The notes under the pieces were generated by a model that was given only the letters and a program-made list of their open reading frames with translations, had not been told where the DNA came from and searched no databases. The translations under genes were made by a program, and so were the position numbers. From Aestuariibacter sp. GS-14 (GTDB lineage: Bacteria > Pseudomonadota > Gammaproteobacteria > Enterobacterales > Alteromonadaceae), in contig NZ_VHIP01000013.1 of the NCBI RefSeq assembly GCF_006494365.1, forward strand, positions 62,001 through 126,000: DNA of 64,000 bases, given 5' to 3'. Of this stretch, positions 42,377 through 51,958 are shown piece by piece; within the stretch, counting starts at the first letter, position 1, and the number at the start of each line of letters is the position of its first letter.

Positions 42377-42512
42377 TGTGGATATTTGCTAAAAACTATG
42401 CCGCAACACAACTGTGCAGTTTATAACCAACCCATTTTAATTGTATAAATACAATAAGTTACAACTTACCCCATAACTACTCAACAAAGTTATCCACAGA
42501 TATAGTGGATAA
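42377..42512. promoter_or_regulatory. Cluster of DnaA-box-like sequences in an AT-rich gap
   Basis: The 432-base gap between patatin and the EIIA-like gene holds one perfect DnaA box TTATCCACA (42490-42498) and two single-mismatch boxes, TGTGGATAT (42377-42385) and AGTGGATAA (42504-42512). The last two boxes form the inverted repeat TATCCAC/GTGGATA (42491-42511). No origin-associated genes are nearby, so this may be a DnaA-titrating or regulatory site. Confidence 0.4.
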
Positions 42513-42590
42513 CATTGAACAACGCGTTTCGCAGTGGGATCTTGATGGATTTATTGATACATTGGGCCATGTTTCAATGGCCTGATCATC

Positions 42591-43112
42591 ATGAATTACT
42601 GCTTTACTACCCGGATCACAGATAGCGCCCCCGTTGCTAAAAAAGCGGCTCTGCGCATAACAAGCCCGGCTACCGGTGCAATTTTGTCATTGTCAGACTC
42701 TCCGTCAGCGTTCTACCGGGAGAGAGTCCTGGGCGAAGGAATAGGCATTCAACTCACCCGTGGCGAGGTGTATGCGCCTTGCTCCCTTGTTGTCTCCAGT
42801 ATCGATCCGGCTAAGGGCTCGTTAAATGCAGTTACCTCAAAAGGTATCAAATTGTTATTTCAGGCAGGGCTGCCCGAATTCACCGGCCATGGCGAACGCT
42901 TGCAATTCCATGTTGGTACAGGCGATACGGTAAATGCTGGCATGTGTTTGTTTACCTGCGATCCCTTGTGGATGAAACAACAGGGTCAGCAACCCTGTTT
43001 GTATTTCACGTTGTTAAATGCGGCACCCCTTGCCGCAATTCAGTGCCACGCCTCTGGCAGTATTCTCGCGTTGGACGATCTGCTTTTTACGTTATATGTT
43101 CATCCCAAATAG
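42591..43112 (+). CDS. Degenerate PTS EIIA(Glc)-like protein lacking catalytic histidines
   Basis: The 173-residue protein aligns over its length with Crr-type EIIA (SPATGAILSLSDSPSAFY, LGEGIGIQL, VYAPCSLVVSS, LLFQAGLPEFTGHGERLQF, GDTVNAGMCLF). At the positions of E. coli His75 and His90 it has Gly and Gln, so the phosphate-accepting histidine is missing. It cannot carry out phosphotransfer and may be a regulatory or binding protein. No other PTS gene is in the window, and no good ribosome-binding site is seen before the ATG, so the start is uncertain. Confidence 0.75.
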   Translation: MNYCFTTRITDSAPVAKKAALRITSPATGAILSLSDSPSAFYRERVLGEGIGIQLTRGEVYAPCSLVVSSIDPAKGSLNAVTSKGIKLLFQAGLPEFTGHGERLQFHVGTGDTVNAGMCLFTCDPLWMKQQGQQPCLYFTLLNAAPLAAIQCHASGSILALDDLLFTLYVHPK

Positions 43113-43243
43113 CCTCTATACAGCGTAAGGGATATAACATATAGCGCTTGATGATGGAGACTAATCAGCAATCCTTTGCAAGCCTCAAGCGGGCAATATA
43201 GACTTGCACCTCACAAGATTTATCAAAAGTAAGAGACACTTCC

Positions 43244-43591
43244 ATGAATGTAGTAATGTACGGGATCCCAAATTGTGACACGATTAAAAAGGCCAAAACC
43301 TGGCTGGCTGATCACAACGTGGAATTTGAATTTCACGATTACCGCAAACAGGGTGTTCCTCAGGATACGTTGCAGCATGCCCTCAACACTCTGGGATGGG
43401 AAACTTTGCTGAACAAACGCGGTACTACCTACAAACAATTGTCAGAAGAACAAAAAGCGTCTGTCTCCGCCGACACGGCTCTGGCCCTGCTAACCGCACA
43501 TCCGGCAATGATTAAACGTCCTTTATTGTTAGTTGAACAAGATTTCCATGTTGGCTTCAAAGCCCCACAGTATGAAGAGATTTTTGCGTAA
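43244..43591 (+). CDS. yffB: ArsC/Spx-family protein YffB
   Basis: The 115-residue thioredoxin-fold protein has [15 protein letters not shown] with a single N-terminal cysteine (CxxxK-type), KRGTTYKQL and MIKRPLLLV. The family resembles arsenate reductase, but YffB is thought to be a glutathione-related reductase without a proven substrate. Its stop overlaps the dapE ATG (TAATG), the same pairing as in E. coli, so co-expression with dapE is certain. Confidence 0.92.
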   Translation: MNVVMYGIPNCDTIKKAKTWLADHNVEFEFHDYRKQGVPQDTLQHALNTLGWETLLNKRGTTYKQLSEEQKASVSADTALALLTAHPAMIKRPLLLVEQDFHVGFKAPQYEEIFA

Positions 43592-44718
43592 TGCGTGATG
43601 TACTAGCGGTCACTAAAGACCTAATTAACCGTCGCTCGGTCACCCCTGAAGATGCGGGATGTCAGGACATGATGAAAGACTGGCTGGCAGAGCTTGGCTT
43701 TAATAACGAAACTATGGTGTTTAACGACACCACCAACCTGTGGTCCCGTCGCGGTACGGATGGCCCGGTGTTCTGTTTTGCCGGCCATACCGATGTGGTA
43801 CCCAGCGGTCCGGAATCAGCCTGGAAGACACCGCCGTTTACGGCAACCGAGAAAGAAGGTGTGTTATATGGTCGTGGTGCTGCTGACATGAAAGGCAGTC
43901 TGGCCGCCATGTTAACCGCAACCCGCCAGTTTGTTACTGACTACCCGGACCATCATGGCAGTATTGCCTTTTTGATCACCAGTGACGAAGAAGGTCCGTT
44001 TATAAACGGTACTACGCGCGTAATAGACACCCTTGAAGCGCGTAACGAAAAAATTAAGTGGTGCATTGTGGGCGAACCGTCCAGTACTAATACGGTGGGT
44101 GACGTAGTAAAAAATGGCCGTCGCGGCTCTCTCACCGGCGATTTAATCGTAAAAGGCATACAAGGTCATGTAGCCTACCCCCATTTGGCTAAAAACCCGG
44201 TACACGATGCCTCACCAGCCTTGGCGGAACTAGCCAGTGCACACTGGGACAACGGCAATGATTTTTTCCCACCTACCAGTTTTCAGATCTCTAACATTCA
44301 CGCTGGCACGGGCGCAGGTAACGTGATCCCCGGTGAGCTGCATGTTTGCTTTAACTTCCGTTTTTCTACTGAAGTGACCGATCGCGAATTGATTAAACGC
44401 GTTGAAGAGGTACTTGCACGTCATAAGCTGGATTACGACATCAAATGGACCTTTAACGGGCAACCGTTTTTAACCGATAAAGGCAACCTGGTTGAAGCAG
44501 CCCAAAAAGCCATATTGGCTGAAATGGACTTTAACACAGAGCTTTCCACCGCAGGCGGTACGTCTGATGGTCGTTTTATTGCCCCTACCGGTGCCCAGGT
44601 CGTAGAGTTGGGGCCGGTAAACGCCTCCATTCACAAAATTGACGAACACGTGCGCATTCAGGACCTGTATCATCTGGAACGCATTTACTACCGCATTATG
44701 GAGCACCTGCTAACGTGA
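43591..44718 (+). CDS. dapE: Succinyl-diaminopimelate desuccinylase DapE
   Basis: The 375-residue zinc peptidase-family enzyme makes LL-diaminopimelate for lysine and peptidoglycan. Seen are the metal motifs [13 protein letters not shown] and [14 protein letters not shown], the catalytic glutamate pair in [18 protein letters not shown], and [12 protein letters not shown] with the C-terminal histidine in NASIHKIDE. Length is standard. The end overlaps the following gene by four bases. Confidence 0.97.
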   Translation: MRDVLAVTKDLINRRSVTPEDAGCQDMMKDWLAELGFNNETMVFNDTTNLWSRRGTDGPVFCFAGHTDVVPSGPESAWKTPPFTATEKEGVLYGRGAADMKGSLAAMLTATRQFVTDYPDHHGSIAFLITSDEEGPFINGTTRVIDTLEARNEKIKWCIVGEPSSTNTVGDVVKNGRRGSLTGDLIVKGIQGHVAYPHLAKNPVHDASPALAELASAHWDNGNDFFPPTSFQISNIHAGTGAGNVIPGELHVCFNFRFSTEVTDRELIKRVEEVLARHKLDYDIKWTFNGQPFLTDKGNLVEAAQKAILAEMDFNTELSTAGGTSDGRFIAPTGAQVVELGPVNASIHKIDEHVRIQDLYHLERIYYRIMEHLLT

Positions 44719-45395
44719 TCCATTCCGACGCATGGCTAGGCTTACACAATCCTTATTTGGTTGATGTTGGAAACGGACATCAACTGCATCCTGATGTGGC
44801 CAAGGCTTTTACAGCCATGCAGTCTCATGCGGCCATAGACGGACAAGATATACAAATAGTCAGCAGCTACCGTGGATTCCAACGGCAGCTGTCTATTTGG
44901 AATCGCAAATGGACAGGTGAGCTGCCATTGCTCGACGAGAACGAACAGCGGCTTGACGTAGCAGCCCTGACTGACGAGCAAAAAGTGTACGCCATACTCA
45001 CCTGGTCTGCCCTACCCGGTGGTAGCCGTCATCACTGGGGTACCGATTTGGACGTTTTCGATAAATCCGCTGTTGATGCGTGTGGCGGAAAGCTGGATTT
45101 GGTGGATGCCGAATACCGTGATGGCGGCCCCTGCTTTGCGTTGGCTTGCTGGATGGGAAATCACCTGGCAGAGCATGGTTTTATGCGTCCGTTTATGCGC
45201 AATAATGGCGGCGTTGCCACCGAGTTATGGCATCTGTCTTATGCACCTACAGCGGCAGAATTTGAAGCGCTACGCAATCCTGAGCAGCTTCGGCGATGCA
45301 TTGAACATGCGGATATGCAGGGTAAGTCTACAGTACTGACCCTGTTTGATGAACTGTACCCAAGGTACGTATTAAATGAAGGCCTGAAGGCATGA
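44715..45395 (+). CDS. M15-family D,D-carboxypeptidase-like protein (GTG start)
   Basis: The 226-residue protein has the VanY/M15 zinc site: [13 protein letters not shown] (His and Asp ligands) and ELWHLSY (catalytic Glu and third His), with [12 protein letters not shown] upstream. It should trim D-Ala peptides of peptidoglycan. No signal peptide is evident, which leaves its location open. The GTG overlaps the dapE stop (GTGA), so it is coupled to a gene that supplies a peptidoglycan precursor. Confidence 0.88.
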   Translation: MIHSDAWLGLHNPYLVDVGNGHQLHPDVAKAFTAMQSHAAIDGQDIQIVSSYRGFQRQLSIWNRKWTGELPLLDENEQRLDVAALTDEQKVYAILTWSALPGGSRHHWGTDLDVFDKSAVDACGGKLDLVDAEYRDGGPCFALACWMGNHLAEHGFMRPFMRNNGGVATELWHLSYAPTAAEFEALRNPEQLRRCIEHADMQGKSTVLTLFDELYPRYVLNEGLKA

Positions 45396-45598
45396 ATACC
45401 TGGTTTATTATTGGCATTGTTGCCCTGGTACTGGGAGTGATTGTGAGCAATATTCTGTTGCTGCGATCCAGCACCAAATTCAACTTGCCACCAAATTACC
45501 GCGCGCCGGAAAAAGAGCACGACGACACAGATGACTCTGCGTCATCTGCATTCACAAAAACCAGCGAAGACAACAACGACAAATCAAAAACGTCCTGA
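45392..45598 (+). CDS. DUF2897 small membrane protein
   Basis: The 68-residue protein has one N-terminal transmembrane helix (WFIIGIVALVLGVIVSNILLL), and then a hydrophilic, acidic and serine-rich tail. Its ATG overlaps the stop of the M15 gene (ATGA). It resembles the short DUF2897 proteins found after dapE in Alteromonadales; function is unknown. Confidence 0.8.
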   Translation: MNTWFIIGIVALVLGVIVSNILLLRSSTKFNLPPNYRAPEKEHDDTDDSASSAFTKTSEDNNDKSKTS

Positions 45599-45636
45599 AG
45601 CACAGCCGCTTGTTAGCGTCTGTGATGCAGTGTTGC

Positions 45637-45957
45637 CTATTCTGCAGTGACTGCCGTACCGCTGATACTAACCATCAGCATACTGTTTTTATCGCCCAGT
45701 ACTTCGTAGTCCAGATCAATGCCCACCACGGCATTCGCGCCCATATTGCGGGCTTCCTGCTCCAATTCGCGAAAAGCAATCTGACGCGCTTTGGTTAATT
45801 CGTCTTCGTAAGCACCGGCGCGCCCACCCACGATGTCGCGAATAGATGCAAACAGATCTTTAAAAATATTGGCGCCCATAATGGCTTCGCCAATCACAAT
45901 ACCGTGATATTGCTTAATGGTTTTACCCTCAATTGCAGGCGTAGTAGTTAAAATCAT
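45637..45957 (-). CDS. YbjQ/DUF74-family protein
   Basis: The 106-residue protein shows [35 protein letters not shown] and [14 protein letters not shown], the features of the pentameric YbjQ (putative heavy-metal-binding) family. No function is proven for it. The ATG at 45957 has AGGA six bases upstream; the TTG at 45963 is rejected. It lies 2 bases after the HIT gene. Confidence 0.92.
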   Translation of the reverse strand: MILTTTPAIEGKTIKQYHGIVIGEAIMGANIFKDLFASIRDIVGGRAGAYEDELTKARQIAFRELEQEARNMGANAVVGIDLDYEVLGDKNSMLMVSISGTAVTAE

Positions 45958-45959
45958 GA

Positions 45960-46370
45960 TCAATCCTTAATCGATAACAGCGTTTGAAATTGGCTCACTA
46001 ACACGTTAGCTTGCTCAGCAGTATACGGTTTTACCGGATACTTTCCCCAAATAGGACCTGGCCAGGCTACGTCAGTATTGAACCGTGCGACATGATGAAT
46101 ATGTAACTGTGACACAACATTGCCTAGTGCGGCAATATTCAGTTTAGCATCAGGATAAGCCTGCAGTATGGCTTTTGCCACCAAACGGCTCTCGTTGCTG
46201 TAAGTCTGATAATCAGCATCAGTTAAATCGGTCAGCTCAACCGCACCCGCCACGCGCGGCACCAGAATGAGCCATGGATACTGACTGTCATTCATCAGCA
46301 ATACCCTGCATAACGGTAAATCCCCTACTACCAGGGTATCAGCAGCCAGTCTGCTATCGAGATTAAACAT
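45960..46370 (-). CDS. HIT-family nucleotide hydrolase
   Basis: The 136-residue protein carries a HIT motif of the form QLHIHHVAR (about residues 87-95), in which Gln replaces the first His while the catalytic histidines are kept. PWLILVPR and NIAALGNVV precede it. Members hydrolyse dinucleoside polyphosphates or similar nucleotides. It overlaps astE by 8 bases and precedes ybjQ by 2, forming a three-gene unit. Confidence 0.9.
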   Translation of the reverse strand: MFNLDSRLAADTLVVGDLPLCRVLLMNDSQYPWLILVPRVAGAVELTDLTDADYQTYSNESRLVAKAILQAYPDAKLNIAALGNVVSQLHIHHVARFNTDVAWPGPIWGKYPVKPYTAEQANVLVSQFQTLLSIKD

Positions 46371-47403
46371 CCAGTGTCTCCAGTGTCGTGGGTATAACAG
46401 TTAACAATGCGCGTTGGCCTATTGCCACATTGGCATTCGGGAACACAATCGCTTCACCGTCCTGCTGGGCTTCGTAGCGGGCACCAGACTCACTGGCCAA
46501 CAAAGTTCCTGCCTTAAAATCGGTAAAATTCGGTGTGTCATCACCAAAATGCAGCGAAAAGTCGTCTTTGTAACGATTAACAACCTGATTCACTTTATAC
46601 AGTGTCAGCTTGTCGAGTGATACCATTGGCGCAAAATCGTCTTCGCTAATCAGCTTGATTAGGCTGTCACGCGCATCGGCAAACCTTGACATGTCGTTCT
46701 GCCCAAAGGGTTTAACCTGCCCTAACTCCACAGTAAAGCCCCTCGCCTTATGAGCGGCACTGGAGTAATAGCTGAAGGTTGTGGTAGGTGACGACGACAA
46801 CAAATACGTATTGATGCCACAAGCATGTAAAAAGCCAAATTGTTTCGCGCTGTGATGACGGCCATCATTTAAAAATGGCATCACAACAAACTTCTCGTTT
46901 TTGGATTCGCGGATCGCAGTGTGTAAATCGTAATGCAGCTTTTCGTCGGTATCGCCGGCTTCAGCAAAAAACGCTGACACCACCTGTTCCAAATGGGCAG
47001 CCCGTTCTTTTTCCGGATTAGAGGGGCCTTTAGCGTGCTCACCACTGAACAGGCGATTCATATTCTCCTCAACAAAGCGCTTTGCAATATTCATTGAAGG
47101 CAGATTGCCGAAAATCAGTAACACACGGTGTTTAACAACAATGTTTCCCGTGATCACATCGTCGAGAATATCGGAACATATTTCGATTGGCGCAGTTTCA
47201 TTACCGTGAATACCGCAGGAATATACGATGTGCTTTAGCCCACTTGGCGAAGGCTGCGCAGGTGTTATCTGCACCACGCCAGGTACAACAATGTGTAGCT
47301 GAGTACCGTTGGATAGCGCAATAGTTTGCCCACATGGCAGTAATTCAGGGTTAAAACGGGAAAGGTGTAAAAATTGGCCATTAGCCAGTAACGCTGGTGT
47401 CAT
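46363..47403 (-). CDS. astE: Succinylglutamate desuccinylase AstE
   Basis: The 346-residue zinc enzyme cuts N-succinylglutamate to glutamate and succinate, the last step of the AST arginine degradation route. It has the metal motif GIHGNETAPIEIC, the third ligand in YDLHTAIRESK and RFVEENMNRLFSG. None of the other ast genes is in the window. Length is normal. Confidence 0.92.
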   Translation of the reverse strand: MTPALLANGQFLHLSRFNPELLPCGQTIALSNGTQLHIVVPGVVQITPAQPSPSGLKHIVYSCGIHGNETAPIEICSDILDDVITGNIVVKHRVLLIFGNLPSMNIAKRFVEENMNRLFSGEHAKGPSNPEKERAAHLEQVVSAFFAEAGDTDEKLHYDLHTAIRESKNEKFVVMPFLNDGRHHSAKQFGFLHACGINTYLLSSSPTTTFSYYSSAAHKARGFTVELGQVKPFGQNDMSRFADARDSLIKLISEDDFAPMVSLDKLTLYKVNQVVNRYKDDFSLHFGDDTPNFTDFKAGTLLASESGARYEAQQDGEAIVFPNANVAIGQRALLTVIPTTLETLDV

Positions 47404-47530
47404 GTGATTACGTGCAATAAGGAGTAAAAACAGTAGTGTATCGCGTCAGGTTTCGCGAAAAAAGTAGCCACGGCAGTTTTGTGAAATAGGCTAAATTCAG
47501 TTGTAGCGAGAAGCTTACAGCCAGTAGCGT

Positions 47531-48844
47531 TTATACTGCTTTCATCTGGCGATAAGGCGAGTCGCCTACAATGATATCCTGTTGTGCCAGTGCAATAAAA
47601 GCCTGATGCGGGATGGCCTTTGAAAACAAATACCCCTGCCCATAGCGAATTCCGATATCACGTAACAGATGTAGTTGTTCAATGGTTTCTACACCTTCTG
47701 CGATCACTTCACTTCCCTTAGCCTCGCCGATAATTCTTGCGGCTTCAATGATGGCTTTGTTAATCGAGTTATCGGTTAATTCCATTACGAAGGTCTTGTC
47801 GATTTTAAGCGTATTCAGTTCTAAATCGCGAATATATGCCAGATTAGAATACCCTTTGCCAAAATCATCTACGGCGACTTTAATGCCCAGCTGCCGAAGC
47901 TCTGCTAACTGCTTTTTCACCATTAACGAGTTAGACACAGCGATGTCTTCGGTTAATTCTAACTCGAGTTGCTTCATATTCACGCCATAGCGATGAGTAA
48001 GGCGTTTTAGTGTTGGTATTAACTTGGTATCGTAGAGCTGCGTGGGCGAAATGTTGACCGACAGCGTAATATCGAGTCCATTCGCTTCAAAGCCTACCAG
48101 GCCACGAATGGCACTCTCCAGTGTCCAGTAACCGAGTTCATTCATCATGTGGTACGACTCGGCAGCTTCAATGAGCGGCCCGGGAAACAGTAAGCCATCG
48201 GTGGGATGATTCCATCGCAACAAACACTCCGCCCCCACAATGCTGAGCGTCGCCAGATCGACTTTTGGCTGGTAGTACAGTTCGAGTTCGTTGCGGGCTA
48301 ATGCACGCTGTAAATCTGCTTTCAACGCAAGGCTGCGACCGGTTTCGGCTTTGTCGTGCATGCTGAGCAGCGAAAAGTTTTCGTACTTGTTTTCTTTTGC
48401 CTGTTTCAGGGCTGCTTCGGCGCGGGATACAAATAAGGTCAGGTCGAAAGCGCCCTGAGATTTACTCACTACCCCCACATTGAAATCAGCGATAAACGCG
48501 TGACCATCGTAATACATGGGCGTTTTAAAGTGTTCAACAAGGTATTCGAATTGCTGCTGCAATACCACCGGCGAGTGAATACCCGGCAGGACCACACCAA
48601 ATACATCGCCGCTAATCCGGCCGAATTCAATGTTATGATGGAACAAACGCTGTAATCGATTGGCAATTTCTAACAGAAACTGATCGCCCACTTCTATACC
48701 AAAACTCGTAGTGACATCCGAGAAACGCACCACATCAATCAGCATCAGCGATAGCTGAGTATTGCGCTCGCCGCTCGTCGCAATCTTGTCGATGAATGCG
48801 TAGCGGTTTGGAATTGTCGCTAATGTTGTATGAGAAACGGTCAT
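47531..48844 (-). CDS. GGDEF-EAL protein, phosphodiesterase-type
   Basis: The 437-residue protein has an N-terminal GGDEF domain in which the active-site motif is degenerate (GRISGDVFG, so SGDVF for GGDEF). The C-terminal EAL domain keeps the main metal residues (GAECLLRW, the NISPTQL region, AVDDFGKGYSNLAYI, LKIDKTFV, EGVET). It is therefore a likely c-di-GMP phosphodiesterase in which the GGDEF part may bind GTP as a regulator. No transmembrane or PAS domain is present. It stands alone. Confidence 0.9.
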   Translation of the reverse strand: MTVSHTTLATIPNRYAFIDKIATSGERNTQLSLMLIDVVRFSDVTTSFGIEVGDQFLLEIANRLQRLFHHNIEFGRISGDVFGVVLPGIHSPVVLQQQFEYLVEHFKTPMYYDGHAFIADFNVGVVSKSQGAFDLTLFVSRAEAALKQAKENKYENFSLLSMHDKAETGRSLALKADLQRALARNELELYYQPKVDLATLSIVGAECLLRWNHPTDGLLFPGPLIEAAESYHMMNELGYWTLESAIRGLVGFEANGLDITLSVNISPTQLYDTKLIPTLKRLTHRYGVNMKQLELELTEDIAVSNSLMVKKQLAELRQLGIKVAVDDFGKGYSNLAYIRDLELNTLKIDKTFVMELTDNSINKAIIEAARIIGEAKGSEVIAEGVETIEQLHLLRDIGIRYGQGYLFSKAIPHQAFIALAQQDIIVGDSPYRQMKAV

Positions 48845-49215
48845 AAAACGCGTTTGGCCTTAAAAAGCTGAATAAACAGTACGTTATTGATTAATGGCTA
48901 TGGAAACACTGAACTAAAGTCTATGCAAGCACTATTGTGTATTAAAATATATACCCGTGTATTAGTGCCTTGATAGGCGTATTCAACAATTGGCTAAATT
49001 GTATAACGTATTGATCTTTAGGAGACTTTATCTTACTGACAAACTCACACCACAAAAATGTTTACACCCCGTTAACAATAAGGCTTAGCGCTGAATTGCC
49101 CGAGTGAATAGTTCCTTTTGTACCTGGCTGTGGTAATTCTGAAAACGGGAAAACCGGGAAAATAAGCGCAAGCGATATTCTACCTTTAAATACAAACTGG
49201 TCATACCTGAATACT
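48845..49215. other. Intergenic region between the GGDEF-EAL gene and glgP, no gene seen
   Basis: No frame with a convincing start or family similarity was found here. It contains the leader of the GGDEF-EAL gene on the minus strand and AT-rich sequence before the glgP terminator. Confidence 0.5.
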
Positions 49216-49257
49216 AAAAAAATAAAAAAAGCCGCTATCGGTTTCCCGATAACGGCT
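49216..49257 (-). terminator. Intrinsic terminator after glgP
   Basis: On the minus strand AGCCGTTATCGG-GAAA-CCGATAGCGGCT (12-bp stem with one G-T pair and a GAAA loop) is followed by TTTTTTATTTTTTT. It begins 18 bases after the glgP stop. Confidence 0.92.
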
Positions 49258-49275
49258 TGGTTATTTCTGTAAAAC

Positions 49276-51756
49276 TCAGGCTTTGGTTACCGGGCAGGAG
49301 CGCAGTTTCCAAATTCTTTCAACATAATCGTTGATCGAGCGGTCAGAAGTAAACTTACCCATCTTCGCGGTATTGATGATAGCCATACGCGCCCAACGGT
49401 CTTTGTCGCGATATGCTTCGTCAACGCGTTTCTGCGCTTCAGAGTAAGCTTCGTAATCTGCCAGTACCAGGTACGGGTCGCCGTGATCAAGCAAGCTTTG
49501 TTTAATCGATGACAATGCGCCTGGTTTACCTGGCGTGAAGTAATCGGTTTCCATCCAATCCAGTACCGCTTTGATTTCGGCATTTTTATAGTAGTAGTCG
49601 TAAGGTTTGTAACCCGACTTTTTCAGTGCATTCACTTCATCTACCGTTAAACCGAAAATAAAGATGTTGTCTTCGCCCACTTCTTCGGCGATTTCAATGT
49701 TTGCACCATCCAGCGTACCAATGGTAATGGCACCATTGAGCGCCAGTTTCATGTTACCGGTGCCCGACGCTTCTTTACCCGCGGTGCTGATTTGCTCAGA
49801 CACATCCGCTGCCGGAATCATTTTCTCGGCTAAACTTACGCGGTAGTTAGGCAGGAACGCCACTTTCAGTTTCTTGTTTACACGCGGATCATTGTTGATC
49901 TTATCGGCCACTTTATTGATAGCGAAAATAATATCTTTCGCCAGCTTATAACCAGGCGCTGCTTTCGCACCGAATATAAAAACGCGCGGGTGCATGTCGT
50001 AATCCGGGTTTTCCAGTAAACGACGATACAGCGCCATAATGTGTAACAACGCTAAATGCTGACGCTTGTACTCGTGCAAACGCTTAATCTGCACGTCAAA
50101 AATAGCATTAGTATCAACATCCAAATCCAGAGAGCGCTTGATCTCTGCGGCTAACACTTCTTTATTTTGCTGCTTCACCTGCATGAATTGCTTCTGGAAC
50201 GCTTTGTTATCGGCAAATTTTGCCAGCCCTTCCAGTTGCTTTAAGTCTAATGGCCAGTCTGCCCCAACTTTCTTATCAATCAGTTTAGACAGGGCTGGAT
50301 TACAGGCTTTTAACCAGCGACGTGGCGTGATCCCGTTTGTGACGTTGGTCAGTTTTCCTGGCCACAGTGCGTCAAATTCCGGGAACAGGTTTTGTTTAAC
50401 CAGTTTAGAGTGAATTTCCGCAACACCATTTACCGCAAACGAGCCAATTACCGACAGGTTACCCATACGGACCATCTTTTCGTTGCCTTCTTCAATGATC
50501 GACAGCTTGGCTTTCACTTCGTTATTGCCAGGCCACTTCTTATCCACCTCTTTCATAAAGCGGTGGTTGATTTCGTAAATGATTTCCAAATGGCGCGGCA
50601 GGATTTTTTCAATCATTCGGGCCGGCCATCTTTCCAGCGCTTCAGGCAGCAACGTGTGGTTGGTGTAGGCAAATACCTTGGTACAAATTGCCCAGGCGCT
50701 GTCCCAATCCAGTTCGGCACGGTCAACCAGAATACGCATCAGCTCAGGGATTGCGATAGCCGGGTGAGTGTCGTTTAGCTGAATAACAACCTGATCAGTG
50801 AAACGGCTCCAGTCATCACCATGGGCGCGTTTGTAACGACGAATAATGTCTTTTAACGAGCAGGCACAGAAGAAGTATTGCTGGATCAAACGCAATTCTT
50901 TACCGGCTTCGGTTTCGTCATTCGGGTACAACACTTTTGAAATGGTTTCGGCCTGAACGTTTTCAACCTGCGCGTCTACATAACCACCAGCATTAAATAC
51001 GTCCCAGTTAAAATACCCCGACGATTTACTCTGCCATAAGCGGAGCACGTTTACGTTTTTACCGCCGTAACCCACTACCGGGATATCCCACGGTACCCCT
51101 TTCACAATGTGCCCAGGGTGCCATTCTTTTTGAATACGGCCATTTTCACCGTATTTGGTTTCCACATAACCATACAGAGAAACTTCCTGAATGGATTCAG
51201 GACGGCAAATTTCCCATGGGTTGCCGTAATCGCGCCAGCTGTCCGGACGCTCAATTTGCGCACCGCCCTGGATTTCCTGACGGAATAAGCCGTGCTCATA
51301 ATGAATGCCGTAGCCTATTGCAGGCAGATCCATGGTTGCCAGTGAATCGATAAAGCATGCTGCCAGTCGACCCAAGCCACCATTACCCAGCGCCATGTCT
51401 GGCTCTTCTTCCAATACATCACTCAAACTGACACCCAGTTCATTTAATGCGTCATTCGCCACATCAAATAAGCCAAAGTTTTGCAGGTTATTGGAGAGCA
51501 GACGTCCCATAAGGAACTCGGCCGAAAAATAGTGAACCGCACGGGTATCGTTTAAATAATGGGTTTTCTGGGTTTTACGCAGCCCTTCCAGCACTTGTTC
51601 TTGCATGGCCGCACAAGTGGCTTTCCACCAAGCGTGGCTGTTGGCTTTATTTTCGTCAGTGCCAAGGGTGCAATGCAGGTGTTTTACCACCGACGCTTTA
51701 AACGCGCTTTTATTAATGATGATTTCTGGTTCAGGATTTGCTTTTTTGCCGCTCAT
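49276..51756 (-). CDS. glgP: Glycogen/maltodextrin phosphorylase GlgP
   Basis: The 826-residue phosphorylase releases glucose 1-phosphate from alpha-1,4-glucans. The pyridoxal-phosphate site is intact: [15 protein letters not shown] with the PLP lysine, and [22 protein letters not shown] and [11 protein letters not shown] precede it. The ATG at 51756 was chosen over the TTG at 51780. The product feeds the phosphoglucomutase encoded upstream on the same strand, 200 bases away. No other glycogen gene is in the window. Confidence 0.96.
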   Translation of the reverse strand: MSGKKANPEPEIIINKSAFKASVVKHLHCTLGTDENKANSHAWWKATCAAMQEQVLEGLRKTQKTHYLNDTRAVHYFSAEFLMGRLLSNNLQNFGLFDVANDALNELGVSLSDVLEEEPDMALGNGGLGRLAACFIDSLATMDLPAIGYGIHYEHGLFRQEIQGGAQIERPDSWRDYGNPWEICRPESIQEVSLYGYVETKYGENGRIQKEWHPGHIVKGVPWDIPVVGYGGKNVNVLRLWQSKSSGYFNWDVFNAGGYVDAQVENVQAETISKVLYPNDETEAGKELRLIQQYFFCACSLKDIIRRYKRAHGDDWSRFTDQVVIQLNDTHPAIAIPELMRILVDRAELDWDSAWAICTKVFAYTNHTLLPEALERWPARMIEKILPRHLEIIYEINHRFMKEVDKKWPGNNEVKAKLSIIEEGNEKMVRMGNLSVIGSFAVNGVAEIHSKLVKQNLFPEFDALWPGKLTNVTNGITPRRWLKACNPALSKLIDKKVGADWPLDLKQLEGLAKFADNKAFQKQFMQVKQQNKEVLAAEIKRSLDLDVDTNAIFDVQIKRLHEYKRQHLALLHIMALYRRLLENPDYDMHPRVFIFGAKAAPGYKLAKDIIFAINKVADKINNDPRVNKKLKVAFLPNYRVSLAEKMIPAADVSEQISTAGKEASGTGNMKLALNGAITIGTLDGANIEIAEEVGEDNIFIFGLTVDEVNALKKSGYKPYDYYYKNAEIKAVLDWMETDYFTPGKPGALSSIKQSLLDHGDPYLVLADYEAYSEAQKRVDEAYRDKDRWARMAIINTAKMGKFTSDRSINDYVERIWKLRSCPVTKA

Positions 51757-51875
51757 GGGTGATCTCACTCTATCGGTCAAAGTTTAAACACTTAATGTAA
51801 TTAACTTACAACTCATAGAGCGAATATAGCAGCACTAAAAAACTTTTTTTGTAATTTTTTTGTTAAAAAACAAAA

Positions 51876-51910
51876 AATCCAGTACAAACTTTAATCGCTT
51901 GACTGGATTT
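51876..51910 (-). terminator. Intrinsic terminator after pgm
   Basis: On the minus strand AATCCAGT-17 nt-ACTGGATT is followed by TTTTTTGTTTTTT, about 50 bases after the pgm stop. The loop is large but the U-run is long. Confidence 0.75.
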
Positions 51911-51958
51911 TTACATTTATTTAACAATAATGAATAACGCCGACATAAAAATCAGCTG

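Noticed and set aside
42377-42512. Chromosomal origin of replication
   Set aside because: Only three DnaA-like boxes are present, there is no 13-mer unwinding array, and no dnaA, dnaN, gidA or rpmH gene is nearby.
46087-46200. HIT protein as inactive because the first His of the motif is Gln
   Set aside because: QLHIHHVAR is the normal form in this subfamily and the remaining histidines are in place.
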